From Segatella copri (GTDB lineage: Bacteria; Bacteroidota; Bacteroidia; Bacteroidales; Bacteroidaceae): 64,000 bases of DNA. Below, piece after piece: positions 1 to 9,761 of this stretch. The stretch is taken from the NCBI RefSeq assembly GCF_019249795.2, contig NZ_CP156891.1, positions 2,002,001 to 2,066,000 of the forward strand. Reading direction: 5' to 3'. The position numbers and the translations under genes were made by a program. Under the pieces are notes generated by a model that did no database searches, had not been told where the DNA came from, and was given only the letters and a program-made list of their open reading frames with translations. Each line of letters starts with the position of its first letter. Within the stretch, counting starts at the first letter, position 1.

Positions 1-615
1 CATTTCTACCATGATACGGCCCTGCTGACCTTCCAACTTCTGGATGTTAGGCTGTACAACACCAAACTTATCGATACGGGTGCGGACAACATTGAAAGAG
101 TTGTCAATAGCATCCTGTACAGAAGCGCGGATAGCCTTTTCTACCTCTGCGTCGCTGCTCTGAGGAGAAACCTTGCCCTGCAACTGCTGGGTAGCGAACA
201 CTTCTGCGAGTTTATGACCTGGTGCGCTCTTATGATAAGCGTTAATGAAAAGTGACACGAAGTCACCACCGTTAGCTTCTTCCTGAGCTCTAGCTTCCTT
301 CATGGCATTGGTAAAACCAGCGTCGGTCTTATGATCGGCAAGGTTTTCAAGTACATCAGGTACAGAAATCTCAAGAATTACATTCATACCGCCCTTAAGG
401 TCAAGTCCAAGACCAATCTGAGTCTCCAAGCAGTTCTGGTAAGAATAAACACCTAAGTACTTAACAGAATCCTTATAATCCTGCTGAGCAATAGGATCTT
501 TAATCTTTGCAGCCTCGCTGTCATAGTAACGTGTGGCAAACGAGAATGACAAATAGAAGATACTTGCGAGTGTCAGTAAGACGGCTACACAAATTACAAT
601 TCCTTTGTTTTGCAT
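1..615 (-). CDS. secDF: Protein translocase SecDF, N-terminal part (truncated by window edge)
   Basis: This is the first 205 residues of the proton-driven SecD/SecF translocase, an inner-membrane partner of SecYEG that pulls exported proteins into the periplasm. The start codon (complement of 613-615) gives MQNKGIVICVAVLL, a membrane anchor of about 20 residues. It is followed by the SecD hallmark GLDLKGGMNVILE and a periplasmic P1-domain segment containing NVVRTRIDKFGV. The reading frame is open to position 1, so the rest of the gene lies outside. In Bacteroidetes SecD and SecF are normally one polypeptide of about 1000 residues; the fusion cannot be verified here. Transcription is leftward, away from the neighbouring hydrolase gene. 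Confidence 0.93.
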   Translation of the reverse strand, partial: MQNKGIVICVAVLLTLASIFYLSFSFATRYYDSEAAKIKDPIAQQDYKDSVKYLGVYSYQNCLETQIGLGLDLKGGMNVILEISVPDVLENLADHKTDAGFTNAMKEARAQEEANGGDFVSLFINAYHKSAPGHKLAEVFATQQLQGKVSPQSSDAEVEKAIRASVQDAIDNSFNVVRTRIDKFGVVQPNIQKLEGQQGRIMVEM

Positions 616-735
616 TTCTATATTATTGTTATTAATTATTTGTTTCTTTTCAATTGCTTTTAGGGATTCTTTCGAAAACCTTCATAAAGTTGTGCAAAAA
701 TAAGCATTTTTTTTCTTATATAAGAATAATTTGCT

Positions 736-1833
736 CTATTTTTGCTTTTTAGGGCGCATTTTTAGCTTACAGATGATAGGATAGTGGTCTGAAACGGCGA
801 TTTTATCATCAACTTTGCATTCATAAGGCTCCCAATCGTCTGAACACATGATATTGTCAATGCGAACAAAAAAGCCTCCATGATGATAGCTGATACCCGG
901 TCCGTTACCACTTGCAATGTAGCAATCCGTCAAATCTTTAGCTATCGTACGATGAGCATAAGAGATAGGACCATCATTAAAGTCACCGCACAAAATAATA
1001 CTCTGTTCTTTATGCTGCTGAATGTATTTTGCTACAGCCTCAGCCTCCGGAGCCCGTTTCTTTGTAGCCTCGGCAAGTTTTACAACGAGCAGTTTGGACG
1101 TTTCTTCTGCAGTATCAACCTGCAATTTTCCGATAACCAGATTCTTGAACTGGCGTCTGTCCTCTAAACTTAAGCCGGTAGTTTCCAAATGATTATTGAT
1201 GAGAAGGACCTCTCTATCTTTCACTTTCAGACGATACGCTACACTCATATTTCCTTTCGATTCATAAGGAATTCGCTCTTTTGAAAGAATAGGGTATTTA
1301 CTGAGCAACATCAGACAATTTCCACCATTCACGTGCATCGTTGTATCCTGAAAAGCATACATGGGCTTGAGCATACTATCTATCTGTTCAATATTCCGGG
1401 CTGTAGGACATGCTTCCTGCAGACAAACAATATCAGCATCCTGCTCCTGTAGATAAGCAATACAGATATTAGTTCCTTCGGCATCCTCGGTCTGCGCACC
1501 AAAATTCCAGGTATTATATGATAGAACTTTGATACAACCTTTTGGAGTTTCGCCAGAAAAGTTGATTGGCATATACTTGCGGACAGGAACAAAACAGATC
1601 AAGAAGCCTAAGAATGGAATAATGGCATACTTAGACCGGAAGAGCAACCAGAAAAGCAAAAAGCCTAAGTTAACTATAAGAAAAACCGGGAAAAGTAAGC
1701 CAAGATTAGCCAATGCGGCGAACTTTTCTGGCTGAAAGAAGTCAGAAAAGCCCACCAGCAACATGATGATGATAGTTGCCACATTAGCACCAGCTACCAT
1801 CTTATATGTAAATTCCTTAAATCCTTTAAACAT
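736..1833 (-). CDS. Membrane-anchored endonuclease/exonuclease/phosphatase family protein
   Basis: A 365-residue protein with three predicted transmembrane segments (about residues 12-31, 41-64 and 68-84), then a complete EEP (DNase I-like) catalytic domain. Visible metal and catalytic motifs are NTWNFG, LQEACP, NNHLETTG, CGDFNDGP and the terminal VSDHYPI. Such domains hydrolyse phosphodiester bonds in nucleic acids, inositol phosphates or lipids, so the substrate is not predictable. The domain would sit on one face of the inner membrane. The gene starts 6 bp after the rhomboid stop codon, so the two are probably co-transcribed, rhomboid first. This pairing is common in Bacteroidales, but a functional link is not established. 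Confidence 0.88.
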   Translation of the reverse strand: MFKGFKEFTYKMVAGANVATIIIMLLVGFSDFFQPEKFAALANLGLLFPVFLIVNLGFLLFWLLFRSKYAIIPFLGFLICFVPVRKYMPINFSGETPKGCIKVLSYNTWNFGAQTEDAEGTNICIAYLQEQDADIVCLQEACPTARNIEQIDSMLKPMYAFQDTTMHVNGGNCLMLLSKYPILSKERIPYESKGNMSVAYRLKVKDREVLLINNHLETTGLSLEDRRQFKNLVIGKLQVDTAEETSKLLVVKLAEATKKRAPEAEAVAKYIQQHKEQSIILCGDFNDGPISYAHRTIAKDLTDCYIASGNGPGISYHHGGFFVRIDNIMCSDDWEPYECKVDDKIAVSDHYPIICKLKMRPKKQK

Positions 1834-1839
1834 AGTTTC

Positions 1840-2778
1840 CTACTTATTGCTCTGATCAAAGAGCATCTGCTTTTCACTCTGAGTCAAGCTATCATAACCG
1901 CTTTTCCTTATCTTATCCAAGATTCTATCTATCTCTTCCTGAGATACGACCTTTTCATTGGTCTTACATTCAGCATCCTGTTCATAAGTCGGATTATAAG
2001 ATTCATTCTTGGTATAAGTAAAATGCGTTCTACCTGCCCGACGCTTTCCGCCGAACATACCTTTCAACTTATCGAATGCATCAGCAGAATTAGACTGATA
2101 GTAACCATTACCAATCTGCTTACGCCAATAACGGATCAGGAAGAATCCAAAGACCATACCTCCCAAATGGGCAATATGAGCCACACCGTCATCAGAGAGA
2201 GAGAATGTTGAAACCAATTCAATGACAGCATAACCTATCACGAAGAATTTAGCTTTAATAGGAACTGGCAACGGGAAAATGAAGAGACGCTCGTTTGGAT
2301 AAATCATACCAAAGGCAAGCAATATGGCATAAATAGCTCCTGAAGCACCCACGGTAGTCCATAGGTTCAGATATTGCTCCATTGTTATTCTGGCTCCATT
2401 AACACTAACATAATCATAAGCTGCCATATCCTTTGCCACATAGGTAATATACTGTGCAGCTTCCTGGAACAAACCTGCTCCCACTCCACACGCTATGTAA
2501 TAAAAAAGGAATTTCTTTGGTCCCCAAACTCTTTCAACCACACAGCCAAACATCCATAAGGCAAACATATTAAAGAGAATATGCTGGAAACCACCATGCA
2601 TAAACATGTAGGTAACTAACTGATAAATATGGAAATCGGATGCCAGGAAGAAATGAAGCCCAAACATATCTGTCAGGCCAGAACCGCCACCCATACTCTT
2701 GTCCATCAGCATGCATGCCAGGAATGCTACTACATTCACTATCAGCAAATTCTTTGTTACAATTGGAATATTGCGCAT
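1840..2778 (-). CDS. Rhomboid family intramembrane serine protease
   Basis: A 312-residue polytopic protein that would cleave transmembrane segments within the bilayer. The rhomboid core is visible: HGGFQHILFNM (oxyanion-side His66 and Asn70), GASG with the nucleophile Ser146, and the catalytic histidine in AHLGGM (His204). A hydrophilic tail of about 90 residues rich in charged residues follows the last membrane helix; its final 35 residues (SQEEIDRILDKIRKSGYDSL and beyond) resemble the short C-terminal segment seen in many Bacteroidetes rhomboids. A -7 type element (complement of 2833-2840) sits 55 bp upstream of the start. It leads a two-gene unit with the EEP hydrolase. Confidence 0.93.
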   Translation of the reverse strand: MRNIPIVTKNLLIVNVVAFLACMLMDKSMGGGSGLTDMFGLHFFLASDFHIYQLVTYMFMHGGFQHILFNMFALWMFGCVVERVWGPKKFLFYYIACGVGAGLFQEAAQYITYVAKDMAAYDYVSVNGARITMEQYLNLWTTVGASGAIYAILLAFGMIYPNERLFIFPLPVPIKAKFFVIGYAVIELVSTFSLSDDGVAHIAHLGGMVFGFFLIRYWRKQIGNGYYQSNSADAFDKLKGMFGGKRRAGRTHFTYTKNESYNPTYEQDAECKTNEKVVSQEEIDRILDKIRKSGYDSLTQSEKQMLFDQSNK

Positions 2779-2922
2779 AACTTTATTTCTATAAACAGTT
2801 TAATAATCTGATTAATATTTGTATTTTGGCGACAAAATTACGAAAAATATCCGTGAAAACACCAAAAAATAGACTTATTACACTTAAATTTCAATAATTT
2901 CATTACTTTTCTGCTTTTTTTA

Positions 2923-2953
2923 TTTGAACTTTCACAAGAAAAAGCTATATTTG
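2923..2953 (+). promoter_or_regulatory. Bacteroidetes-type promoter of the HU gene
   Basis: TTTG at 2923-2926 and TATATTTG at 2946-2953 are separated by 19 bp, a full match to the Bacteroidetes sigma-ABfr consensus TTTG-N19/20-TAnnTTTG. The predicted start of transcription is near 2958-2960, giving a leader of about 47 nt before the HU start codon. The leader is A/T rich without a Shine-Dalgarno sequence. Confidence 0.85.
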
Positions 2954-3006
2954 TAAACGAATTCAACTAAGAAACAACAATATTATTCATTTAATAAAGA
3001 AAAATT

Positions 3007-3282
3007 ATGAACAAGACAGAATTGATTGACAAGATTGCAGCAGGTGCTGAGATTACAAAGGCACAGGCTAAGGCCGCTCTTGAAGCTACAACAAACGCAT
3101 TGAAGGAAGCCCTCATTGCAGGTGACAAGATCCAGTTGGTAGGTTTCGGTACATTCAGCATTAACGAGCGTCCTGCTCGTGAGGGTATCAATCCAGCTAC
3201 TAAGGAGAAGATCCAGATTGCAGCTAAAAAGGTTGCTAAGTTCAAGGCTGGTGCTGAGCTTGCAGATGCAATCAACAAATAA
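3007..3282 (+). CDS. hup: HU family DNA-binding protein
   Basis: A 91-residue histone-like protein, the standard HU length. It begins MNKTELIDKIAAGAEITKAQ (helical dimerisation domain). The beta-arm segment is VGFGTFSINERPAREGINP, which contains the family signature GFGTFxxxxRxARxGxNP, and the C-terminus is KVAKFKAGAELADAIN. HU dimers bend and compact DNA and assist replication, recombination and transcription. The gene is monocistronic, with its own strong consensus promoter and a strong terminator 23 bp after the stop codon, as expected for an abundant nucleoid protein. Confidence 0.97.
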   Translation: MNKTELIDKIAAGAEITKAQAKAALEATTNALKEALIAGDKIQLVGFGTFSINERPAREGINPATKEKIQIAAKKVAKFKAGAELADAINK

Positions 3283-3304
3283 TTGTAAAGATTATTTTAA
3301 TTAC

Positions 3305-3345
3305 AAATATAGGGCAGTCCTTTATGGCTGCCCTATATTTTTTTA
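3305..3345 (+). terminator. Rho-independent terminator after HU
   Basis: Perfect 13-bp arms at 3305-3317 and 3328-3340 around a 10-nt loop, with the 3' arm running into a T-rich tract to 3344. The G/C core (AGGGCAG/CTGCCCT) next to the tract makes this a strong intrinsic terminator. Confidence 0.9.
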
Positions 3346-3389
3346 TTCTATTCAAGTTTATTCAAATTTAAATCTTCATGTTTGATCCT

Positions 3390-4193
3390 TTATTTTGGCT
3401 GCTTTCCGATATATGCCAAGATACCACCATCTACATAGAGAATGTGACCATTCACTGCATTAGAAGCATCTGAAGCCAAGAAAACTGCAGGACCTGCCAA
3501 CTCTTCTGGTTCCAACCAGCGACCAGCAGGAGTCTTTGCACAGATAAAGCTATCGAATGGATGACGGCTACCATCTGCCTGACACTCACGGAGAGGTGCT
3601 GTCTGAGGAGTTGCGATGTAACCAGGGCCCAAGCCATTGCACTGGATGTTGTACTCACCATACTCTGAGCAGATGTTACGTGTCAACATCTTCAAGCCAC
3701 CCTTGGCAGCTGCGTATGCAGAAACAGTCTCACGGCCCAGCTCGCTCATCATAGAACAGATGTTGATAATCTTACCATGCCCCTTCTTAATCATACCAGG
3801 GATAACTGCCTTAGATACGATGAAAGGTGCAGTGAGGTCAATGTCAATAACCTGCTTAAAGTCATCTACAGACATCTCTGTCATAGGAATACGCTTGATA
3901 ATACCTGCGTTGTTTACCAAAATATCAATAACACCAAGTTCCTTCTCGATGTCAGCTACCATGTTTTTCACCTGTTCCTCATCTGTTACATCACAGATAT
4001 AACCCTTTGCCTCAATACCCTTTGCTTTGTAATCTGCAAGAGCCTGATCCATGTGGTGCTGGCTGCGGCAATTGAAAGCAATCTTAGCACCAGCCTTGGC
4101 ATAAGCCTCAGCAATAGCGAAACCGATACCGTATGCGGCACCTGTTACGAGGGCAACCTTACCCTCCAATGAGAATAGTTTGTTAAAGTCCAT
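3390..4193 (-). CDS. SDR-family dehydrogenase, gluconate 5-dehydrogenase-like
   Basis: A 267-residue classical short-chain dehydrogenase/reductase. The nucleotide-binding motif is TGAAYGIG (residues 17-24), NNAG is at 94-97, the catalytic serine lies in IINICSMMS, and the YxxxK pair is Tyr160/Lys164. The overall sequence (MDFNKLFSLEGKVALVTGAA start, LDGG-type end NGHILYVDGG) fits the gluconate 5-dehydrogenase/2-deoxy-D-gluconate 3-dehydrogenase subgroup used in uronate and gluconate catabolism. This subgroup assignment is an inference; the substrate could be another keto-sugar acid. It stands alone, with no uronate pathway genes beside it, and a -7 type element (complement of 4233-4240) lies 40 bp upstream. 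Confidence 0.88.
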   Translation of the reverse strand: MDFNKLFSLEGKVALVTGAAYGIGFAIAEAYAKAGAKIAFNCRSQHHMDQALADYKAKGIEAKGYICDVTDEEQVKNMVADIEKELGVIDILVNNAGIIKRIPMTEMSVDDFKQVIDIDLTAPFIVSKAVIPGMIKKGHGKIINICSMMSELGRETVSAYAAAKGGLKMLTRNICSEYGEYNIQCNGLGPGYIATPQTAPLRECQADGSRHPFDSFICAKTPAGRWLEPEELAGPAVFLASDASNAVNGHILYVDGGILAYIGKQPK

Positions 4194-4232
4194 AATTTTA
4201 TTTTTTATAAATTGTTTGATTTGTTACGAGGG

Positions 4233-4240
4233 CAAAGATA
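4233..4240 (-). promoter_or_regulatory. -7 promoter element upstream of the SDR gene
   Basis: The complement reads TATCTTTG, a match to TAnnTTTG. No clear TTTG lies 19-20 bp upstream, so only half of the promoter is supported. Confidence 0.5.
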
Positions 4241-4383
4241 CAAAATAATTTTGAATATCACCCTAAATCAATACGAAAGATGCACCCTTTTTACTTATTT
4301 TCTCATTTTATTGCCTACTTTTCATCAAAATTGACCTATAATAGATGCAAAGAGCTTGTTGTATCCGAACTTTATTATAAACA

Positions 4384-4423
4384 AAATAACCCTCCAAATC
4401 CGCAAAGACTTGAAGGGTTATTT
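4384..4423 (-). terminator. Terminator of the tRNA-Gln transcript
   Basis: Perfect 10-bp arms at 4384-4393 and 4414-4423 (AAATAACCCT on the + strand). Read on the minus strand, the second arm ends in TTATTTTGTTT. It lies 8 bp downstream of the tRNA 3' end. Confidence 0.75.
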
Positions 4424-4431
4424 ATGACCTG

Positions 4432-4503
4432 TTGTCCCAGGCGGATTCGAACCACCACTGACAGAACCAAAAACTGTAGTGCTACCATTACACCATAGGA
4501 CAA
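4432..4503 (-). tRNA. tRNA-Gln (anticodon TTG)
   Basis: The complement folds into a full cloverleaf of 72 nt. The acceptor stem pairs TTGTCCT with GGGACAA (one G-T pair). The D arm is GGTG-TAATGGTAG-CACT. The anticodon arm is ACAGT-TTTTGGT-TCTGT, which places TTG at positions 34-36, with a T-T apposition at the base of the loop. The T arm is GGTGG-TTCGAAT-CCGCC. No CCA is encoded. It decodes CAA/CAG. It is the only tRNA gene seen in the window and lies downstream of tyrS in the same orientation, 65 bp away. Confidence 0.96.
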
Positions 4504-4568
4504 GCAAATCGGCTACAAAGGTAGTGGATTTTTTCTCCACTACCAAATATTTTCAATACTTTTAACGA

Positions 4569-5870
4569 TTACTTAACGGTAATCAAGAAGTAGTTCTTCT
4601 TACCTTTCTGAACCAAAAGATACTTACCGTCAATCAGGTCATCAGCAGTTACAACCTGGTCAAAAGCAGCGAGTTTCTCCTTGTTGAGTGAAACGCCACC
4701 ACCCTTAACGAGCTTGCGCATCTCGCTCTTACTTGGGAAGATCTGCATACCTTCCTGGTTGAAGAGGTCAACAGCTGTACCACCGAGCAAGTTCTTGTCG
4801 AGGTCGTAGTGAGGTACATTGGCAAATACATCATTCAAAGTAGCCTCATCGAGCTGTGCCAGATTCTCCTTGGTTGCCTTACCGAAGAGGATGTTGCTGG
4901 CTGCGATAGCCATATCCAAATCCTCCTGAGAGTGAACCATTATGGTAACCTCCTCAGCCAGACGCTTCTGGAGTACACGGCGACCAGGATCCTGCTTGTG
5001 CTCCTCTACGAGAGCATCGATAGTCTCCTTGTCAAGGTCAGTGAAGATCTTGATGTACTTCTCGGCATCATCATCGCTTACGTTCAACCAGAACTGGTAG
5101 AAAGCGTAAGGAGTAGTGCGATTACGGTCCAACCAGATGTTACCACTCTCTGTCTTACCGAACTTCTTACCGTCTGCCTTGGTAATCAATGGGCAAGTGA
5201 GGCAGAAGCACTCTGCGTCGTTACCCAATGTACGGTGAATCAGCTCAGTACCGGTAGTCATGTTACCCCACTGGTCGTTACCACCCAACTGGAGACGAAC
5301 ACCATACTTCTCATACTGATAGAGGAAGTCGTAGCCCTGAAGCAACTGATAGGTGAACTCAGTGAAAGACAAGCCGTCGCGAGCCTCACCATTCAAGCGC
5401 TTCTGCACGCTATCCTTCGCCATCATGTAGTTTACAGTGATATGCTTACCAACCACACGAGCGAAATCGAGGAAGGTGAAGTCCTTCATCCAGTCGTAGT
5501 TGTTCACCAACTCCGCCTTGTTAGGCTCATTGCCATCGAAGTCGAGGAACTTAGATACCTGCTTCTTGATAGCTTCCTGGTTATGATAGAGAGTCTCTGA
5601 ATCGAGAAGATTGCGCTCCTGGCTCTTGCCAGAAGGGTCGCCAATCATACCCGTGGCACCGCCGACGAGGAGATAAGGCTTATGGCCACAACGCTGCAAG
5701 TGGCGCAACATCATGATACCACAAAGGTGACCGATGTGCAGAGAGTCTGCAGTAGGGTCGGTTCCGAGATAGGCAGACACCATGTGGGTGTTGAGATATT
5801 CCTCAGTACCTGGCATTATCTGCGCCAGCATACCACGCCATTTCAATTCTTCAACAAAATTTTTTGCCAT
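4569..5870 (-). CDS. tyrS: Tyrosine--tRNA ligase
   Basis: A 433-residue class I aminoacyl-tRNA synthetase of the usual bacterial length; it charges tRNA-Tyr with tyrosine. The HIGH motif is exact (residues 45-48, in SLHIGHLCG) and the KMSKS-type loop is KFGKT (236-240). The tyrosine pocket segment [10 protein letters not shown] and GGNDQWGN (196-203) are present. An S4 RNA-binding domain occupies about residues 365-433 ([19 protein letters not shown]). It is the last gene of the leftward run metK-DUF4271-hemD-rnpA-yidD, starting 63 bp after the yidD stop codon. Confidence 0.97.
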   Translation of the reverse strand: MAKNFVEELKWRGMLAQIMPGTEEYLNTHMVSAYLGTDPTADSLHIGHLCGIMMLRHLQRCGHKPYLLVGGATGMIGDPSGKSQERNLLDSETLYHNQEAIKKQVSKFLDFDGNEPNKAELVNNYDWMKDFTFLDFARVVGKHITVNYMMAKDSVQKRLNGEARDGLSFTEFTYQLLQGYDFLYQYEKYGVRLQLGGNDQWGNMTTGTELIHRTLGNDAECFCLTCPLITKADGKKFGKTESGNIWLDRNRTTPYAFYQFWLNVSDDDAEKYIKIFTDLDKETIDALVEEHKQDPGRRVLQKRLAEEVTIMVHSQEDLDMAIAASNILFGKATKENLAQLDEATLNDVFANVPHYDLDKNLLGGTAVDLFNQEGMQIFPSKSEMRKLVKGGGVSLNKEKLAAFDQVVTADDLIDGKYLLVQKGKKNYFLITVK

Positions 5871-5933
5871 AGAATATGATTTTTTATTATATTATATAAT
5901 ATGTATAAGGGGCCCAACAATACAGTCGGAAAC

Positions 5934-6188
5934 TTACGGTACGGGATCATAACCCGAACCACCCCAAGGATTGCATCTTAAGATGCGCCAAACAGCCAAA
6001 GCCAGTCCCTTAAAGGGACCATGCTTCAGGATGGCTTGTCTCGCATACTCTGAGCAAGTGGGCTGAAAGCGACAGGAAGGTGGCGTATAAGGAGTAATAC
6101 ACTTCTGATAAAACAATATCGGCAGTATAAGAATCCATACCAACACCTTTCTCATGCCATGTGCTATCATAAAGAGAATCTTCATCAT
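5934..6188 (-). CDS. yidD: Membrane protein insertion efficiency factor YidD
   Basis: An 84-residue protein of the YidD family, which assists YidC-dependent membrane insertion. The family signature is clear: [20 protein letters not shown], then [16 protein letters not shown], a tryptophan-rich helix, and the ending [14 protein letters not shown]. An N-terminal amphipathic or membrane-associated helix (residues 10-28) precedes it. Its start codon overlaps the rnpA stop codon by 4 bp (ATGA), the classic conserved rnpA-yidD pairing, which supports translational coupling. Confidence 0.95.
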   Translation of the reverse strand: MMKILFMIAHGMRKVLVWILILPILFYQKCITPYTPPSCRFQPTCSEYARQAILKHGPFKGLALAVWRILRCNPWGGSGYDPVP

Positions 6189-6628
6189 AAACTGCTCTCT
6201 TTCATGACTGTTTCAGATTGCATCTCCTTGATATTAACAACCAATCTATCCAAAAGTTTAGTCATTTTGGTTGAAACCAGCTTTGAAGGCTGCAATTGTT
6301 CTGTTTGCCAAACAAAAGCCACAAGCAATTGTTTTCCAACATAATTCTGCATACAAGTCTCCAGCTCCTGTTTTTGATAACGAAAAGCTTCACGTATCTG
6401 TCGCTTTACCCGATTGCGCTTTACTGCGTGCTTAAAATAACGCTTTGATACACTGATAAGAACTTGAACAGAAGGTGCTTGCTCATCTTTCTTGTCAACA
6501 AGAAGAAACACCATTCTCATAGGCCATGCCGTCATTGCTTTAGCACCACCTCCAAAGAGCTGTTCTATAAGTGTCAGTTTACATAGATGCTCTTTCTTTC
6601 CGAATGTTTTATTTCTGTCTGTTGACAT
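6185..6628 (-). CDS. rnpA: Ribonuclease P protein component
   Basis: A 147-residue basic protein, the protein subunit of RNase P that removes 5' leaders from pre-tRNAs. It opens with the typical [20 protein letters not shown] segment and carries the RNR signature in [14 protein letters not shown] (about residues 74-87), which contacts the RNA subunit. A Bacteroidetes-type C-terminal extension of about 25 residues follows. It lies 10 bp after hemD and overlaps yidD by 4 bp. Confidence 0.95.
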   Translation of the reverse strand: MSTDRNKTFGKKEHLCKLTLIEQLFGGGAKAMTAWPMRMVFLLVDKKDEQAPSVQVLISVSKRYFKHAVKRNRVKRQIREAFRYQKQELETCMQNYVGKQLLVAFVWQTEQLQPSKLVSTKMTKLLDRLVVNIKEMQSETVMKESSL

Positions 6629-6638
6629 ATCTATTCTA

Positions 6639-7400
6639 TTAAATATTTCTTATTTTATTATGACGTTTCAGATAATCTGCCAAGGCACCTGTCATAGATG
6701 GAAAAGCTTTATTAGGAGCCTCCAGATCAAGGCGTAAGCCCTCATCTTCAACCGTTTTTGCTGTAGCAGGACCAAAAGCGCCAACAGCGATATTCCCTTG
6801 TTCAAAATTAGGGAAATTCTTCTTCAGAGCCTTTACACCTGTTGGACTAAAGAAAAGCATCATATCATAATCGAAGTTCTTGATTTCCTCTTCTGAGAAA
6901 TCATTGCTTACAGTACGATACATCACACATTCTGTATGATTGAGTTTTTTCTCATCAAGCAAGTTGGCAATATCATCATTATGAACACTGCTTAATGGTA
7001 CCAGATATTTCTCGGTTTTATGGCGAGCCATCTGTCCCATCAACCCATCAATTTTACCTGTATCACCAAAGAACACCTTACGCTTGCGATACTGAACATA
7101 CTTTTGGATGTAGAGAGCGATCGTCTCTATCACACAGAAATATTTCATATCTTCAGGAATTGTGATACGCATCTCCTTAGCTAATTTAAAGTAGTTGTCT
7201 ACTGCATGACGAGATGTAAATACGACAGCAGTATAGTCAAGCAAATTTATTTTCTGCTGACGGAATTCTTTAGAAGAGAGCCCCTCTACCTTAAAAAATG
7301 GACGGAACACGCATTCTACTCCATATTGAGCCTGGATATCGAAGTAAGGAGACTTCTCACTTGCAGGTTTTGGCTGAGAAACTAAAATTTTCTTTATCAT
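6639..7400 (-). CDS. hemD: Uroporphyrinogen-III synthase
   Basis: A 253-residue HemD-family protein that cyclises hydroxymethylbilane to uroporphyrinogen III in tetrapyrrole synthesis. Visible family features are the opening IKKILVSQPKP, VVFTSRHAVDNYF (residues 59-71), and DYDMMLFFSPTGVKALKKNF near the C-terminal domain, followed by AVGAFGPATAKTVEDEGLRL. The family is sequence-divergent, so the call rests on these patches and on the Bacteroidetes context of hemD beside rnpA and a DUF4271 gene. It starts 6 bp after the DUF4271 stop. Confidence 0.88.
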   Translation of the reverse strand: MIKKILVSQPKPASEKSPYFDIQAQYGVECVFRPFFKVEGLSSKEFRQQKINLLDYTAVVFTSRHAVDNYFKLAKEMRITIPEDMKYFCVIETIALYIQKYVQYRKRKVFFGDTGKIDGLMGQMARHKTEKYLVPLSSVHNDDIANLLDEKKLNHTECVMYRTVSNDFSEEEIKNFDYDMMLFFSPTGVKALKKNFPNFEQGNIAVGAFGPATAKTVEDEGLRLDLEAPNKAFPSMTGALADYLKRHNKIRNI

Positions 7401-7406
7401 TTTGTC

Positions 7407-8432
7407 TTAAAAGTTTATTTTCAAATAATGACTGATTAACACAAGTCCACCCCAAAGAGCGAACAAGGGTATCACTTCAAGGGCACAAAAGTACAAAAAT
7501 ATTTGCAGAAACACGCCATTTCTTCTAAAAAAGATAATGTAAGCCTTCAAAAAAGCCAACAATTTAACTAATCCAAGGATAGTCAACGTGTATATCACTG
7601 CAATTTGCAATGGAAAATCGAAATACGACAAAAGCATCACCATTGGGAACAAGGCCACTCCTTGACATGATATAAGGAACAAGTATGCCTTGAGCCATTG
7701 TACATTTTTTTTCTTTTCAAAAAATACCCAACCAGAAATCACATAGAGGAACGCCTTCAACAAGAAATAGCCCCCCATACAACCAGCATATATACTGATC
7801 ACCTGATATTGGTCTACGATAAACGTATCGCTGATAGATGCTTTCGAATAAATGAAATACCCGATTGCCAGCAAAAGACAGGTCTGCAACACGAAGAAGA
7901 ACTGGTATCTTACTTCAGAACTGGTCTCCGTCACCTCTGTTGTACCGATGCGTGGAGTACGGAAGAAGGTTTTTGCCTGGCGTATAACAAAATGCTTAGA
8001 TTTAGAGAATGCTATACAAGCCAAGAGAAAACAGACCAACAGCAATGAAGTAATAAAGTTATCACCAGCTACCGTATAGGGAACAGGATCACCTGCCACC
8101 CCCAAGCGTCCACCCTTTAATTCCGGATGAAACAGAGAATCTTTTGAAAAGAATGACTCACGATAATATTGTGGCAAACTTACATCCCTAAAACTCTTAC
8201 CTGCCTTATGTCCTGGCAAGTGTAATGTATCCGGCATCTCGCTCCAATGAATCTCACTGGGCTTGATATGTGCCCTAATCATGGAGTCCTGCTGAGCTGG
8301 CGTTGCATTCTTAGGCAGCCAGCTCAACACCTCTTTGGGTGTGAGCTGGCTGCTATGTTGCCTGAGCACTTGCTGTTGCGATTCAGCCTCAAGTGCGGCA
8401 CCTGTCTGTATCGAATCTGCCTGTTGCACCAT
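7407..8432 (-). CDS. DUF4271 domain-containing membrane protein
   Basis: A 341-residue protein with a soluble N-terminal region of about 125 residues that is rich in Gln and Ser, then about six to seven transmembrane helices beginning near residue 127. This matches the Bacteroidetes-specific DUF4271 family, for which no function is established. Its place between metK and hemD, with spacings of 3 and 6 bp, repeats the arrangement seen in related genomes and implies a shared transcript. Nothing in the sequence suggests an enzymatic active site. Confidence 0.82.
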   Translation of the reverse strand: MVQQADSIQTGAALEAESQQQVLRQHSSQLTPKEVLSWLPKNATPAQQDSMIRAHIKPSEIHWSEMPDTLHLPGHKAGKSFRDVSLPQYYRESFFSKDSLFHPELKGGRLGVAGDPVPYTVAGDNFITSLLLVCFLLACIAFSKSKHFVIRQAKTFFRTPRIGTTEVTETSSEVRYQFFFVLQTCLLLAIGYFIYSKASISDTFIVDQYQVISIYAGCMGGYFLLKAFLYVISGWVFFEKKKNVQWLKAYLFLISCQGVALFPMVMLLSYFDFPLQIAVIYTLTILGLVKLLAFLKAYIIFFRRNGVFLQIFLYFCALEVIPLFALWGGLVLISHYLKINF

Positions 8433-8435
8433 TCC

Positions 8436-9710
8436 TTAAAGTCCGAAAACTTTCTTGATTTCGTCTACCTTATCTAATTTTTCCCATGTAAAGAGTTCTA
8501 CCTTCACAGTTTTAGCCTCATGATATCGGCTGGTGAAGGTTTTCTCTACTATCTCATTCTTACGTCCCATGTGTCCATATGCCGCAGTTTCCTGGAACAT
8601 TGGCTGGCGCAACTTCAACTGGCGCTCGATTGCTTTAGGACGAAGATCAAACATTTCTGCAATTTTCTTTGCAATCTCGCCGTCAGTAATATTCACATGG
8701 CTTCTGCCGTAAGTATTTACATAGATACTAACCGGTTCTGCCACACCGATAGCATAACTTACCTGAACCAACATTTCATCTGCAACGCCGGCAGCAACCA
8801 TATTCTTTGCAATATAACGAGCAGCATAAGCTGCAGAACGGTCAACCTTACTGCTATCCTTACCTGAGAAGGCACCACCACCATGAGCACCCTTACCTCC
8901 ATAAGTATCTACAATAATTTTACGACCGGTAAGACCTGTATCTCCATGAGGACCACCAATCACGAACTTACCTGTAGGGTTTACGAAGTACTTGATATCA
9001 TCATTGAAGAGAGCCAACACCTTATCACTCAGATGAGTCTTTACTCTTGGAATCAGGATATTGATTACATCCTCACGAATCTTTGCCAGCATAGCATCAT
9101 CATCGTCCTCACCATTTGCCTTCTTGATAAAATCATCATGCTGGGTAGAAACTACGATGGTATCGATGCGCTGTGGGATATTATCGTCTGAATATTCGAT
9201 AGTTACCTGGCTCTTAGAGTCCGGACGGAGATAAGTCATCACCTTGCCCTCCTTGCGGATATCTGCAAGGACACGCATGATGAGCTGAGCCAAGTCGAGT
9301 GATACCGGCATATAATTCTCGGTTTCCGTTGTAGCATAACCGAACATCATACCCTGGTCGCCTGCACCCTGATTATCATCCTCCTCACGACTTACACCGC
9401 GGTTAATATCATCGCTCTGTTCATGGATAGCAGTAAGCACACCACAAGAGTCGCCGTCAAACTGATATTCGCTCTTGGTATAACCGATTTTCTTGATAGT
9501 CTTGCGGGCAATGGTCTGCAAATCAACATAAACGTTAGAGCGAACCTCACCCATGATTACTACCTGACCAGTAGTACAAAAGGTTTCGATGGCGCAATGA
9601 GCGTGGTCATCGTAAGCCAAAAACTGGTCAAGCAATGCATCTGAAATCTGATCAGCCACTTTATCTGGATGTCCTTCAGAAACTGATTCTGATGAAAACA
9701 AATATGCCAT
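8436..9710 (-). CDS. metK: S-adenosylmethionine synthetase
   Basis: A 424-residue methionine adenosyltransferase making SAM from methionine and ATP. Family motifs are [15 protein letters not shown] (His14 region, ATP binding), [12 protein letters not shown] (about residues 116-127), the P-loop-like [20 protein letters not shown], and the C-terminal core. Length is slightly above the roughly 390 of enterobacteria because of an insertion around [11 protein letters not shown], which is normal for Bacteroidetes. It is the first gene of the leftward run ending in tyrS. Confidence 0.97.
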   Translation of the reverse strand: MAYLFSSESVSEGHPDKVADQISDALLDQFLAYDDHAHCAIETFCTTGQVVIMGEVRSNVYVDLQTIARKTIKKIGYTKSEYQFDGDSCGVLTAIHEQSDDINRGVSREEDDNQGAGDQGMMFGYATTETENYMPVSLDLAQLIMRVLADIRKEGKVMTYLRPDSKSQVTIEYSDDNIPQRIDTIVVSTQHDDFIKKANGEDDDDAMLAKIREDVINILIPRVKTHLSDKVLALFNDDIKYFVNPTGKFVIGGPHGDTGLTGRKIIVDTYGGKGAHGGGAFSGKDSSKVDRSAAYAARYIAKNMVAAGVADEMLVQVSYAIGVAEPVSIYVNTYGRSHVNITDGEIAKKIAEMFDLRPKAIERQLKLRQPMFQETAAYGHMGRKNEIVEKTFTSRYHEAKTVKVELFTWEKLDKVDEIKKVFGL

Positions 9711-9761
9711 ATTTTCTTACTTTATTTCTATTAATTATTGATATTCATTATTTTGCGGCTG

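Noticed and set aside
4280..4498. 72-codon open frame over the tRNA-Gln locus
   Set aside because: It is antisense to a complete tRNA cloverleaf and its terminator.
4809..5600. 263-codon open frame opposite tyrS
   Set aside because: Shadow of tyrS, whose HIGH and KFGKT motifs are on the other strand.
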